NCBI RefSeq assembly: GCF_014385005.1
Contig: NZ_JACRSZ010000004.1
Span: forward strand, 62,001 to 126,000
Source: Jingyaoa shaoxingensis
Lineage (GTDB): Bacteria > Bacillota > Clostridia > Lachnospirales > Lachnospiraceae
DNA length: 64,000 bases
Reading direction: 5' to 3'
Shown in pieces: positions 16,277-25,757 of this stretch (position 1 is the stretch's first letter; the number at the start of each line of letters is the position of its first letter). The notes beneath the pieces were generated by a model, which saw only the letters and a list, made by a program, of their open reading frames with translations, had not been told where the DNA came from and ran no database searches. The translations under genes were made by a program, and so were the position numbers.

Positions 16277-18229
16277 TTACATATAATCTTTAATTACATT
16301 GTGATCTCTTAAAACTTTTTCTATTACTGTTCCTTTCACTGCTTTCAGCAATGGTTTTTTCACTAAATTCAATGGACCCGGCAATGGGATTTCAAGTGGT
16401 GACACTCCATCCATCAGTTTCACACTGGCATCTAATAGTTCTCTGACATCGTATACGCTGCCCCATACTTCCGGCACGCCTCGGTCTACACCCAGCAGTC
16501 CATATACGGCTTCCATTGCGGTACGTACAGAATATTCTGTAGTGAAGATGGTATCTCTCGGTGTCTCAGCGAACTGTCCCAGGAATGCAAAGTTCACACA
16601 TCCATCCGGAATCACGTCAGGTCTGTCACCTTTTGCTCTTGGCATGAAGAATGCTGTAATGTATGGCATCATGGTTGGTACACAAACTGCACTGTGTTCT
16701 GCCAGTTCTTCGATCTGATCAGTCGGAACTCCCAGATGATACAGCCATTCTTCTGTGATTTCTTTACCGGTACAGTCCTTCATCGGTTTCTTGATATAAT
16801 CACCTGGCACATCGGTAAACAGACTGTATACCCATACGCATACTTTATCTTTATCCTGATCCTTGAACTGTCCCTGACGGTTAATGGTCCAGCTCAGCAG
16901 CCATCTGGAATCCTGGCAGCTGACAATACCGCCGGTCACTACCTTTCCGCTCTTCGGATCGCGTTTACAGATATTGGTAATATATGGAATAATCTTATCA
17001 TCCAGCGTGGTAATGGTTGCAGATTCCCAGTTTGTCTTCTGAATATCGGAACAGAATTTCTCAGGATGTCCGAAGGAAGGATCCTGCTTCGCAATGTTTT
17101 TCCACAGGCTCCAGCATCCACTGGTACGTACCTCTGCATCTCCGTTTGGTGCATGGTTCTGATCACCGTAAATGGTACCTTCGGTACAGCTTCCGTTGGT
17201 GACAAATACCAGATCGTTCTCTGTCAGCATGATTCTTTCTTCCTGACCTTTCACCTTGCACTCAATCTCAGTTGCCACCTTTTTGTCATTCCTGATATCA
17301 AACAGTACATTCGTTACTTCCGTATTGAAACGGAATTCCACGCCGGCATCTTCCAGATAGTTCTTCATCGGAAGAATCAGGGATTCATACTGGTTGTATT
17401 TTGTAAACTTCAGTGCACTGAAATCCGGAAGTCCACCGATATGATGGATGAAGCGCTGGATATACAGCTTCATCTCCAGAGCACTGTGCCAGTTCTCAAA
17501 AGCAAACATGGTACGCCAGTATAACCAGAATGTGGAATTCAGCACTTCTTCATCAAATACATCTTCAATCGTCTTGTCGTACAGGTCTTCATCTTTGGTG
17601 AAGAATAACTTCATGATTTCCATGCAGCCCTTCTGACTTAAGTTAAACTTTCCATCGGTATGTGCATCCTGTCCCTGTTTTACGGTGGCACGGCACAGAG
17701 AGTAGTTCGGATCATGCTTATTCAGCCAGTAATATTCATCCAGTACGGATGCACCTGGTTTTTCCAGAGACGGAATACTGTGGAACAGATCCCACAGACA
17801 TTCAAAATGGTTCTCCATCTCACGGCCGCCTCTCATAATGTAACCTCTGGTCGGATCAAAAATACCGTCACAGGCACCGCCTGCGATATCCATTGCTTCC
17901 AGAATGTGAATATGATCACCCGGCATCTGTGCATCCCTTACCAGGAAACAGGCTGCTGCCAGAGAAGCCAGTCCACTTCCTACCAGATAAGCATGCTTGT
18001 CATCCACGCCTTCCGGCTTTTCCGGACGGGCAAATGCCTCATAATTTCCGTTTGTATAATAAATACCCTTGCTGTTTTTCTCCTGTTTACCACGTTCTGT
18101 ATTGCGGTAATTCGGATCCACATGAGACTTTACAGTTTCTTTTTCCTTACGATTCTTCGATGCAAGAACGGCTGCACCTGCTGCCGCTGCTACTGCTACG
18201 CCTAATGCAGAATGTTTTTTCTTTACCAT
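16277..18229 (-). CDS. ohyA: Oleate hydratase (myosin-cross-reactive antigen family) with N-terminal membrane segment
   Basis: The 650-residue flavoprotein has the FAD motif YLVGSGLASLAAACF near residue 80, GGACDG and RGGREMENHFECLWDLF. The last is a variant of the conserved substrate-site segment of oleate hydratases. The enzyme adds water to the cis-9 double bond of oleate or linoleate to give 10-hydroxy fatty acids, which detoxifies free unsaturated fatty acids. The roughly 50-residue N-terminal extension has a small alanine-rich hydrophobic helix (GVAVAAAAGAAVLAS) before the usual start region YYTNGNYEAFARP. It may anchor the enzyme to the membrane. The ATG at 18229 follows AAAGGTGG; a GTG four codons upstream is also possible. 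Confidence 0.9.
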   Translation of the reverse strand: MVKKKHSALGVAVAAAAGAAVLASKNRKEKETVKSHVDPNYRNTERGKQEKNSKGIYYTNGNYEAFARPEKPEGVDDKHAYLVGSGLASLAAACFLVRDAQMPGDHIHILEAMDIAGGACDGIFDPTRGYIMRGGREMENHFECLWDLFHSIPSLEKPGASVLDEYYWLNKHDPNYSLCRATVKQGQDAHTDGKFNLSQKGCMEIMKLFFTKDEDLYDKTIEDVFDEEVLNSTFWLYWRTMFAFENWHSALEMKLYIQRFIHHIGGLPDFSALKFTKYNQYESLILPMKNYLEDAGVEFRFNTEVTNVLFDIRNDKKVATEIECKVKGQEERIMLTENDLVFVTNGSCTEGTIYGDQNHAPNGDAEVRTSGCWSLWKNIAKQDPSFGHPEKFCSDIQKTNWESATITTLDDKIIPYITNICKRDPKSGKVVTGGIVSCQDSRWLLSWTINRQGQFKDQDKDKVCVWVYSLFTDVPGDYIKKPMKDCTGKEITEEWLYHLGVPTDQIEELAEHSAVCVPTMMPYITAFFMPRAKGDRPDVIPDGCVNFAFLGQFAETPRDTIFTTEYSVRTAMEAVYGLLGVDRGVPEVWGSVYDVRELLDASVKLMDGVSPLEIPLPGPLNLVKKPLLKAVKGTVIEKVLRDHNVIKDYM

Positions 18230-18254
18230 AATATTGTCCACCTTTCCTGTGAAT

Positions 18255-18306
18255 CGTATCTGTTCAGTACCTTCACTTCGCGGGACAGCAGGTTCTGAAC
18301 AGTTAC
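18255..18306 (-). repeat. Dispersed hairpin repeat, copy in front of ohyA
   Basis: On the minus strand GTAACTGTTCAGAACC is followed by about 20 bases and then GGTACTGAACAGATACG, its imperfect inverse. The repeat ends about 10 bases before the ohyA ribosome site. Related copies lie at 35473-35500, 50707-50730 and 51822-51846, with a partial one at 19492-19515. Confidence 0.6.
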
Positions 18307-18440
18307 TTCATTTCTACTATTCCCGATTTATGTCTATATCTTACCTGCTATTTTTTCTTTTCACAATGCACAAAACCGGAAGGATGTTCGATTTTCGAAC
18401 ACACTCCCGGTTTTGTCTGAAAAATTACATTCTATACGCC

Positions 18441-19283
18441 CTATTGTAGAATTACGCACTGACCTCCACGCTCGGCAAAGATCTTTTCAAACTGATCCCT
18501 GCTGACAGTGATGCGGTTGTAGATAGGATCTGCTACTGTTACCGTATCTTCATCATATCCGATCAGCACAGCTCCATGATCATTGGTACTCCATTCCATG
18601 TAGGTACCATCTTCCCGGTACCATCCGTCTGTCTCTGCACGGTCTTCCATATTAATCGTGCACCAGATCACCACCGGCGCTCCCTGATCAATCAGATCAT
18701 AGAGTTTTTCCGGCTGCGCATTTTTCATGGCAGCTGCTGTCAGATCACTTCCCACATCTGCCAGATACCTGTTGGCTGCTGTGACAATTGCCCCGGTTCC
18801 GCAGATACATCCCGTCTCTTCCGTTGGATCTCCCACGAAAAAGTTCTCCAGATCCGGTCCCATCAGCCGGCCATCCTCACTGCGGTAAAATTCTGCCTGC
18901 ACTTTTGGCATATAGTCCAGCGCCATAGTTACTTTATTCACCTGATATCCGTAATAATTCAGTACCATGGTCATAGCTGTGATCTCACATCCGGTAGGCA
19001 GCTCCGGATATTGTTCGATAATATCAAAATCCGTCAACTGGGTTCCACTGTCGCTTTTCTTCACTTCTGCGAAAATCTGCGCGCTCTCCAATCCCACAGC
19101 CACCGTTTCCGACTGTGTTTCTGTTTCCATATCATCCTGCACCAAAGTTTCTTCCGAATCCTCCGTTTCCGTTTCTTTCTGACTGACCGTTTCTGCCTTA
19201 CAAATTGAACGATATATATTTCCGGCACCAAATCCACCGATAAACACCACCACTGCTAAAGTAATTGCTGTAATCTTCTTCAT
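18441..19283 (-). CDS. Secreted or membrane-anchored C39-like cysteine peptidase
   Basis: The 280-residue protein has an N-terminal hydrophobic helix (ITAITLAVVVFIGGFGAG), then a low-complexity Glu/Thr-rich stretch (about residues 32-65). A papain-like peptidase_C39_2 domain follows, with the catalytic cysteine in ELPTGCEITAMTMVLNYYG, histidine in NDHGAVLIGYD and aspartate in VADP. It should act outside the membrane, perhaps on peptides or cell-wall proteins; the target is unknown. The ATG at 19283 follows GAGGAG. The gene is divergent from the response regulator. Confidence 0.85.
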   Translation of the reverse strand: MKKITAITLAVVVFIGGFGAGNIYRSICKAETVSQKETETEDSEETLVQDDMETETQSETVAVGLESAQIFAEVKKSDSGTQLTDFDIIEQYPELPTGCEITAMTMVLNYYGYQVNKVTMALDYMPKVQAEFYRSEDGRLMGPDLENFFVGDPTEETGCICGTGAIVTAANRYLADVGSDLTAAAMKNAQPEKLYDLIDQGAPVVIWCTINMEDRAETDGWYREDGTYMEWSTNDHGAVLIGYDEDTVTVADPIYNRITVSRDQFEKIFAERGGQCVILQ

Positions 19284-19464
19284 TCCCACTCCTCATATTG
19301 TTTCCGTTCAAACTGATACCCTGTTATGCTACCATGCCACCCTAAAAACAGCCTAAATCAAATCTGAAGATTTTGTGAAAGTTCCCTTTTTGCTTTATTC
19401 CCACTTTTATTCCATGTTATACTGTAGCCGATAAATTTTATTTGGCGGATACGCCACACCGACG

Positions 19465-19515
19465 AAATGCGCAGCATTTTGGAGGTTGGCTCTGAACCGT
19501 TACGAAACAGATACG
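19465..19515 (+). repeat. Leader with short hairpin and partial dispersed repeat
   Basis: AAATGC (19465-19470) and GCATTT (19474-19479) form a small hairpin. It is followed by CTGAACCGTTACGAAACAGATACGAAG just before the GAGGAG ribosome site. The ACAGATACGAA-GAGG end is shared with the copies in front of ohyA and the methyltransferase gene at 33954. Confidence 0.45.
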
Positions 19516-19529
19516 AAGAGGAGATTTTT

Positions 19530-20204
19530 ATGCGACTGTTAATTGCAGAAGATGATAATGATATTCGCAGAGCTCTGGTGGCTTTGCTTCAGAAGAATAA
19601 TTATACCTTAGATGAGACGGATAATGGCACGGATGCTTATACCTTTGCGTCCAGAGGTCAGTACGATGGCATCATTCTGGATATTATGATGCCGGGAATG
19701 GACGGACTGGAAGTCCTTGGCAAACTGCGTTCAGAAAAAAACAATATTCCGATCCTGCTTCTGACCGCCAAGTCTGAAGTGGAAGACCGTGTAAAAGGAC
19801 TGGATGCAGGTGCCGATGATTACCTGCCAAAACCTTTTTCCGTCAGTGAACTACTGGCCCGTGTCCGCGCTATACTGCGAAGACGAGAGCAATATCAGGC
19901 AGAAGTGCTTTCTTATGGAGATCTTTCCCTGAACAGCGCTTCTTTTGAACTGGTATGCAAGGATCAGAAGCTGCCTCTGTCCAGCCGGGAATATCAGATC
20001 ATGGAAATGCTCATGCGTACCCCGACAGCCATCGTCACATCCGATACTCTGATGGAACAGGTATGGGGCTGGGACAGTGAAGTATCTGTCAATAATATCT
20101 GGGTCTACATCTCTAATCTGCGCAAAAAGCTGCAGCAGCTGAATACTTCCGTCTCCATCCGTGCTGTCCGCGGTGTGGGATACTGCATGGAAGAATCCAG
20201 ATAG
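19530..20204 (+). CDS. OmpR/PhoB-family response regulator
   Basis: The 224-residue protein has a receiver domain (LLIAEDDNDIRRA with acidic pocket, phospho-acceptor Asp in LDIMMPGMDG, Lys in DDYLPKPF). A winged-helix DNA-binding domain follows, ending with SNLRKKL and the RAVRGVGYCM wing. The ATG at 19530 follows GAGGAG; the longer open frame upstream has no ribosome site. It is followed after 13 bp by its sensor kinase gene, which is broken. The regulator therefore probably lacks its normal phosphate donor unless another kinase serves it. Confidence 0.9.
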   Translation: MRLLIAEDDNDIRRALVALLQKNNYTLDETDNGTDAYTFASRGQYDGIILDIMMPGMDGLEVLGKLRSEKNNIPILLLTAKSEVEDRVKGLDAGADDYLPKPFSVSELLARVRAILRRREQYQAEVLSYGDLSLNSASFELVCKDQKLPLSSREYQIMEMLMRTPTAIVTSDTLMEQVWGWDSEVSVNNIWVYISNLRKKLQQLNTSVSIRAVRGVGYCMEESR

Positions 20205-20217
20205 AGGGAATATTGCT

Positions 20218-21283
20218 ATGATCAAAAAATTACAGAGAAATTTTATTCGTATTGCAGCACTGGCACTTCTGTCCGTCATTCTGATTGTGATTGCTTCGAT
20301 TAACGGTGTCTTTCTTTACCAGTGCAATCAGCTCCTGGATAACAAACTGGAAGACATGCTGATTCGTCATACCGGCAAGCAGGATGATACTAAGAATAAA
20401 CCGAAACATGAGAATGCTCCTGCCGCAAAAGATCCTGGAAAAAAACGTACCACCTCACCTTTTGACATTTTCCCGCTGCTGCACCAGAATATGCAGAGTT
20501 CTTCTGCCTGCTGTGTCGTAATTCTGGACAGTGACTATACCATTCAGACTGTGCGTCAGAATATCGAGGATTCCTTTTCTGATGAAGATCTGGAAAACTA
20601 TATTTCTGTCATCCGGCAAAGAAAAAAAGACCATGGATGGAATCAGTTTATAAAGTATCGTGTCATCACTAATAAAGATACCGATGGAAATGAACAGATT
20701 TGTATTGCATTTATCAATGCATCACCGGATGACCTATGGAAACAGTGAATGGTTTGACGGCATCGACCGACAGGTACAGCGTATGAACAAGCTGGTACGG
20801 GAACTGATTGCACTGGCAAAAATGGATGAACAGCAGAAGATTGATTTTGAACCTTTTAGCCTCTCTGATGCACTGTATGATGTGATGCTGCCTTTCGAAC
20901 AGGTACTGACCCGCCAGAAGAAACAGCTAACTTACAACATCACATTAAAGGGAAATGAATCCTCTATCCGGGAACTGATCTCAATTCTGATCGATAATGC
21001 TGCCAAGTATTGTGAAGAATCGGGTACAGTCCATGTGGAATTGCATACTGTAAACAGCAAGATTCGTCTGGCCATCACGAACGATTTCCCGGATGCAGAA
21101 AACTGCGACTTTTCTTCTATCTTCGACTGCTTCTACCTGGCTGACAAATCACGGAAATCCGATGGCAGCTATGGTCTGGGACTGTCCATTGCCAAAAATA
21201 TCGTAGAAATACATCATGGCACCATCACAGCCAAAGCCGCAGGTGCCACGAAGGTAGTATTTGAAGTGATTTTTAAAAATTAA
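20218..21283 (+). pseudogene. Sensor histidine kinase with internal deletion and frame change
   Basis: From the ATG at 20218 a frame codes for a cytoplasmic start, a first membrane helix (IAALALLSVILIVIASINGVFL) and an extracellular domain of about 140 residues. It stops at 20748. A second frame from about 20730 codes for DRQVQRMNKLVRELIALAKMDE, the end of the HisKA helix, and a complete HATPase_c domain with the N box IDNAAKY and the G box YGLGLSIAKNI. Missing are the second membrane helix, any linker and the H box with the phospho-accepting histidine. The junction lies near 20727-20735. The deletion makes a functional kinase impossible. Confidence 0.85.
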
Positions 21284-21425
21284 TATTCCTTACCCAGTAG
21301 AAAGTCTGCCACGAATCCAGATGGACGTCCTAATGCCAGTCCGTCTGCACGAGTCAGTCCTGACAGACCTATTGTGTACGGTACATAAGATATGCCGAAG
21401 TGATGAATTGCGTTCGCAATATAAT
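21283..21425 (-). pseudogene. Unassigned coding remnant downstream of the AraC gene
   Basis: A minus-strand frame reads IANAIHHFGISYVPYTIGLSG then ADGLALGRPSGFVADFLLGKEY and a stop. Its composition is protein-like, but it has no start other than inside the AraC gene in a different frame. It looks like the 3' end of a lost gene joined to the end of the AraC regulator. I cannot name the family. Confidence 0.35.
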
Positions 21426-21427
21426 CT

Positions 21428-22321
21428 TTATTTTTTTCGATATTCAGTCGGTGTAAGATGATAATGCTTTTTAAATAATTTGCAAAAATAATCAACATTA
21501 TTAAACCCGGTTTCATTTGAAACTGTAATAATTTTCTTTTCTGTTTTCCTGAGCAGTACTGCTGCCTCATTTAGTCGATAGTTTATCAAATAATTTATCG
21601 GCGTCGTATGTAAATATTTCCGAAAATAATTCAGGACTGTACTTTTGCTCAACATTGCATAATCTGCAATATTATCTAATGAAATATTACTACGATAATT
21701 TTGTTGAATATACTGCATCATCAATTGTAATCTTGCCTGCGAAGAAGCCGACGCGTATGAATAATTATCCTCATTTTTGATATTTACATGTTTGCATAAA
21801 TTCAGCCATATTTCTTGCATCAGAGCCGATGTTGCCAGTTCACGAACATTCTTCTCATCTTGAACAGAAATAATTTTTTTTATAATTTCCAATATCTCTG
21901 CCTGCCAGACAATTTCTTTATAAAAAACTTGAAAAGTGAGTGAAGACGAAATAACCGGTTGGATATATTTGGAATAAATCAGACTGTCTTCAGGAGAAAT
22001 GAAACAAGGCATGCATAAAAAATTGGGAATAATTGCCCCATCAGGAGAATGAAATCGATGCAAAATTTTCGAGTTAATGAACACTCCATTTCCTTCTGAA
22101 AGGACAAAGTGTTTCTCTCCACTCCAAAAAGTTACAGTTCCAGATTCAACATATACAAACTCCAATTCTGTGTGCCAGTGCCATTCAATACAATTAAAAT
22201 CAAATAATGCCAGATCATCATAGAAAAAATCAAATGGATATCTGTTTGTGCCGTGAGTAATCGATTCCATCAGATTTTCATCTGTCAGGATCTTGTTATA
22301 GGCTTGCTCTATTGTTTCCAT
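21428..22321 (-). CDS. AraC-family transcriptional regulator with N-terminal cupin domain
   Basis: The 297-residue protein has an N-terminal cupin-like sensing domain (FNCIEWHWHTELEFVYVESG near residues 48-67) and a C-terminal double helix-turn-helix of AraC type (SLDNIADYAMLSKSTVLNYFRKYL, then the closing NVDYFCKLFKKHYHLTPTEYRKK). Such proteins usually sense a sugar or other small ligand and activate a neighbouring gene. The divergent MFS permease is the likely target, with about 180 bp between the two starts. That permease is frameshifted. The gene is complete. Confidence 0.88.
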   Translation of the reverse strand: METIEQAYNKILTDENLMESITHGTNRYPFDFFYDDLALFDFNCIEWHWHTELEFVYVESGTVTFWSGEKHFVLSEGNGVFINSKILHRFHSPDGAIIPNFLCMPCFISPEDSLIYSKYIQPVISSSLTFQVFYKEIVWQAEILEIIKKIISVQDEKNVRELATSALMQEIWLNLCKHVNIKNEDNYSYASASSQARLQLMMQYIQQNYRSNISLDNIADYAMLSKSTVLNYFRKYLHTTPINYLINYRLNEAAVLLRKTEKKIITVSNETGFNNVDYFCKLFKKHYHLTPTEYRKK

Positions 22322-22501
22322 TCTTGACTCCTTTGTATGTAATTTACGATATTATACAATAAAAATCAGATATAAAGCAATGAAAATACATTATTTATAC
22401 TTTATAATTCAATAAAAGTTACAGATCATCATCTTTTTGTATGATGACAAAAATGTAATAACGATCTGTTACAAATCCCAGGAAAGGACTTTTGAATCAT
22501 C

Positions 22502-23684
22502 ATGACAACGCCAAACTATCAAAAAACAAAAATTGCATGTTATCTTGGGTTTATCACTCAGGCTATTGCAGCTAATTTTGCCCCCCCTGTTATTTTTAAA
22601 ATTTCATCATGATTATCAGATTTCGCTGGGAAATATTGCGTGGATATCTACCTGTTTCTTTTTTACCCAGCTTCTGATCGATCTGTTCTGTGCTAAATTT
22701 GTTGACAAAATCGGATACCGTGTCTGTGTTGTAGCTTCTGAAGTGTGTTCTGCTGCAGGATTAATCGGACTGGCATTTTTGCCGGAGATTCTCCCGAATC
22801 CTTTTGCAGGAATCCTGTGCAGCGTTATTTTATATGCAATGGGGAGCGGATTGATTGAAGTGCTTTGCAGTCCTATTATAGAAGCATGCCCATTTGATAA
22901 CAAAGAAGCAACCATGAGCCTTCTTCATTCTTTTTATTGCTGGGGAGCTGTAGGAACCATATTGATCTCAACCATATTTTTCCTAATATTGGGAATCGAA
23001 AATTGGAAATGGCTCGCTGTATTATGGGCACTTATTCCAATTGTCAATATCTATAATTTTGCGACCTGTCCTATTGAATATCTGGTAGATGAAGAAAATG
23101 GAATGAAAGTAACTGAACTATTTAAAAAACCTTTATTCTGGCTTGCTATTTGCCTGATGATCTGTTCCGGTGCATCAGAACTCGCAATGGCACAATGGGC
23201 TTCTGCCTATGCCGAAGCAGCACTTGGATTATCAAAAACAATAGGTGATCTGGCTGGTCCATGCATGTTTGCTATTGCAATGGGCATAAGTCGTGTAATT
23301 TTCGGGAAATATGGAGAACAAATAGATTTAATGAAATTTATGGCAAGTTCCGGAATCTTATGTGTAATCTGTTACTTGCTTACTGCATTATCATTGAATC
23401 CAATACTTGGTTTGATTGGTTGTATTGTATGTGGGTTTTCTGTAGGAATTATGTGGCCTGGAACAATAAGCATCTCATCTAAAGAATTTCCTATGGGAGG
23501 AACAGCAATGTTTGCATTGCTTGCTATGGCTGGAGATTTGGGCGGTAGTATTGGACCAGGTATTGTAGGTCATATCACTCAGAGTGCTGGTAATAATATT
23601 CAGGTCGGAATGGGAATTGGTCTTATTTTTCCAGCTATTTTATTAATTATGTTATTCATTTTACATACAAAGAAAAAATATTAG
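22502..23684 (+). pseudogene. MFS transporter with a frameshift at a seven-C run
   Basis: From the ATG at 22502 the frame reads TTPNYQKTKIACYLGFITQAI...NFAP and then hits a stop. Removing one C from the run CCCCCCC at 22581-22587 restores LLFLKFHHDYQISLGNIAWIS and a continuous frame to 23684. The restored protein of about 393 residues has 12 membrane helices of the major facilitator type (FVDKIGYRV after helix 2, FSVGIMWPGTISISSKEFP in the second half). The substrate is unknown. The neighbouring AraC regulator suggests an inducible solute. Either the gene is broken or the C run allows phase variation by slippage; a sequencing error is also possible. Confidence 0.8.
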
Positions 23685-23728
23685 GAAGACTATTTTTATT
23701 TTAAAGGAAACTGTGAATACAACATTCA

Positions 23729-23755
23729 GGATGCAGAGTCACAGGCTCTGCATCC
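23729..23755. repeat. Perfect 10-bp-stem hairpin in the gap after the MFS gene
   Basis: GGATGCAGAG and CTCTGCATCC pair around a seven-base loop. No T run follows, so it is a weak candidate terminator. The 209-bp gap 23685-23893 holds nothing else that I recognise. Confidence 0.45.
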
Positions 23756-23893
23756 GATTGAAAATTCATTTGGGAATCCCAAAGCACTGCGGGCTTTCCT
23801 CAGTACCAATGTATCCTTATCAACTTTATGAAACACGTAACATCGTTTTTTGTAATTTTTCAAATTTGCTCATTTATAGTTACCTGACTGAGT

Positions 23894-24493
23894 TTACTTA
23901 CACATAATACATTCCTGTGCATTATGTTTTATTTCATTGTCTTCACTGACCAGTTTGTTATAGTCTGGTCTGGAGAAGCGGTGATAAGTAATACCGAAAT
24001 CATCCTGCTCTATGCAGTATACATATGGATCTGTTTCTTCGGATGTGTAGTAAAATACCAGTCCCAGGCCTTCGCTTTCATGGTCTTCTTCTACACAGGT
24101 TCCCTGATGTTCTGTGGCATAGTCTTCAAAGACCCTGCGTACCTGATCCATATTGTTCTCCCGCCTGTTCAGAACGACCAGAAGATTCTTTAATAACTCA
24201 GAATCCGGCACTTTTTCTGAAATGTACTTACAGCCCTCTGCCGGGACATTCAGACAGTAGCGTTCTCCCACATTGGAGATCTCTATCTGGCCGAGTCGTT
24301 CACTGACGATCTCTGCAAAAACAGCCAGATTCTTTTTCAGTTCTTTTTCGGTTGTACCATCCGGCAGCTCCAGCATTCCGATCAGGGATACATCCGGATA
24401 ATACAGACGCATGTTCTCTTCCTGATATCCTATCTTCATCTGCCATTCTTTGATGGTATCAATGATATGACGTTCCAGTTGTTCTATATGCAT
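23894..24493 (-). CDS. DUF3877-like protein of unknown function
   Basis: The 199-residue soluble protein starts MHIEQLERHIIDTIKEWQMKIGY. It has ENMRLYYPDVSL, a central GERYCLNVPAEG and the closing YVYCIEQDDFGITYHRFSRPDY. This overall plan matches Clostridia-specific DUF3877 proteins as I remember them. No catalytic motif or membrane segment is visible. The ATG at 24493 has GAGG nine bases before it, better than the GTG at 24508. It follows the ATP-grasp/esterase operon after 55 bp on the same strand and could be its last gene, but it is also found alone in other genomes. Confidence 0.6.
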   Translation of the reverse strand: MHIEQLERHIIDTIKEWQMKIGYQEENMRLYYPDVSLIGMLELPDGTTEKELKKNLAVFAEIVSERLGQIEISNVGERYCLNVPAEGCKYISEKVPDSELLKNLLVVLNRRENNMDQVRRVFEDYATEHQGTCVEEDHESEGLGLVFYYTSEETDPYVYCIEQDDFGITYHRFSRPDYNKLVSEDNEIKHNAQECIMCK

Positions 24494-24548
24494 AAAAATT
24501 AACCTCACTTTCCGTCGTGTTAGTTTTTGCTAACTATTATACCATTTT

Positions 24549-25742
24549 CTATCTACAGGTCAACGCATCCTTATAGAAGGATGTCATCTGTTTTTCTGTG
24601 GGAAATGTTGCAATATATACACGATTTCCCATAGCTCCGGAAAGTGCATCTGGCATACGGTCTTCCATACAGATCTGTTTGGCATATTTTCCGCTGAGCG
24701 CTGCATCAGCCATTACGTAATCTTTTCCATCACGGCGTCCCACAAAAGCACAGAACGCACTGGTACCTGTCGGCATCGTTGTCTCATCAAAAGCAATCAT
24801 GTCTGCCCAGATTTTGTATACATCAGTGCTGTGAGCAAAGTTAATCATATCCGGGGTGAAGCCTCCACTTGGACGCATATTGACTTCCAGTGCTACCAGA
24901 TCACCTGTTTTTCCAAGACCTTCCTGATCTCTCTGGAGACGGAAAAACTCAAAATGAACAAAACGGCTCTTTACACCAAAGGCCTTCACCACAGCCCGTC
25001 CTGCTTTCCTGGTATCTGCCGGCAGTTTTTTTAGAATATAGAATAATGAACTCTGCTGCTCGTTCACAATATCCATAATGGAAACCGGGGAAACATTGCC
25101 GGTTTCAAACATCGGCTTTCCATTAGAATCGATGATAGCATCGTAAGAATTTACCTCGCCCCAGATATATTCTTCCATAATGTATATCGTATCTGGCTGT
25201 TTTTCTTCAAAGAAGGTCTTCATCTCTTCATCAGACGTGATCTTACAGGTATTGGAAGCTCCAACCCCATTATCTGGCTTGGCAACTACCGGATAACCCA
25301 CTTCTTTTGCAAAATTCAGACAATTTTCTTCCGTGTCTACCATGTGGAAACGGGCGGTCGGAATACCTGCTTTTTTATAGTAATCTTTCATTTTCGATTT
25401 GAACTTAATACGCGAAATATCACTTTCCTGAAATCCGCTGGTAATGTGGAATTCCGTACGCAGTCTGGCATCTCTCTCCAACCAGTATTCATTGTTAGAC
25501 TCCAGCCAGTCAATGCGACCATGTTTAAAAATCAAAAATGCTACTGCGCGGTACACTTCCTCATAATTCTCCAGAGTGCTGACCTTATAATACTCATTCA
25601 GGTTCTCTTTCACATTATAATCCAGTTCATCATAAGGCTGGTCCCCGATTCCAAGGACATTCAGCCCGTTTTTCTTCAGTTCCCGGCAAAACATCCAATA
25701 ATTTGTCGGGAAGTTTGGTGAGATAAAAATAAAGTTTTTCAT
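24549..25742 (-). CDS. ATP-grasp domain protein (peptide-ligase-like)
   Basis: The 397-residue protein has an N-terminal Rossmann-like domain (FIFISPNFPTNYWMFCRELKKNGL), a linker with SRIKFKSKMKDYYKKAGIPT, and an ATP-grasp fold. Visible there are the nucleotide-binding VVAKPDNGVGASNTCKI, EEYIWGEVNSYDAII and the metal-binding VALEVNMRPSGGFTPDMI. ATP-grasp enzymes join a carboxylate to an amine or thiol through an acyl phosphate; the substrates here are unknown. It lies 15 bp downstream of two alpha/beta hydrolase genes, which suggests a small biosynthetic or peptide-modifying pathway. Confidence 0.82.
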   Translation of the reverse strand: MKNFIFISPNFPTNYWMFCRELKKNGLNVLGIGDQPYDELDYNVKENLNEYYKVSTLENYEEVYRAVAFLIFKHGRIDWLESNNEYWLERDARLRTEFHITSGFQESDISRIKFKSKMKDYYKKAGIPTARFHMVDTEENCLNFAKEVGYPVVAKPDNGVGASNTCKITSDEEMKTFFEEKQPDTIYIMEEYIWGEVNSYDAIIDSNGKPMFETGNVSPVSIMDIVNEQQSSLFYILKKLPADTRKAGRAVVKAFGVKSRFVHFEFFRLQRDQEGLGKTGDLVALEVNMRPSGGFTPDMINFAHSTDVYKIWADMIAFDETTMPTGTSAFCAFVGRRDGKDYVMADAALSGKYAKQICMEDRMPDALSGAMGNRVYIATFPTEKQMTSFYKDALTCR

Positions 25743-25757
25743 AATATCATTCTCCTC

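Noticed and set aside
21280..21570. Complete 96-residue gene on the minus strand
   Set aside because: Its first half is the AraC gene in another frame; only the last half has coding character.
22533..22600. Alternative start for the MFS gene at 22533
   Set aside because: It lacks a ribosome site and its first 20 residues are the out-of-frame reading of the true N-terminus; the frameshift explanation fits better.
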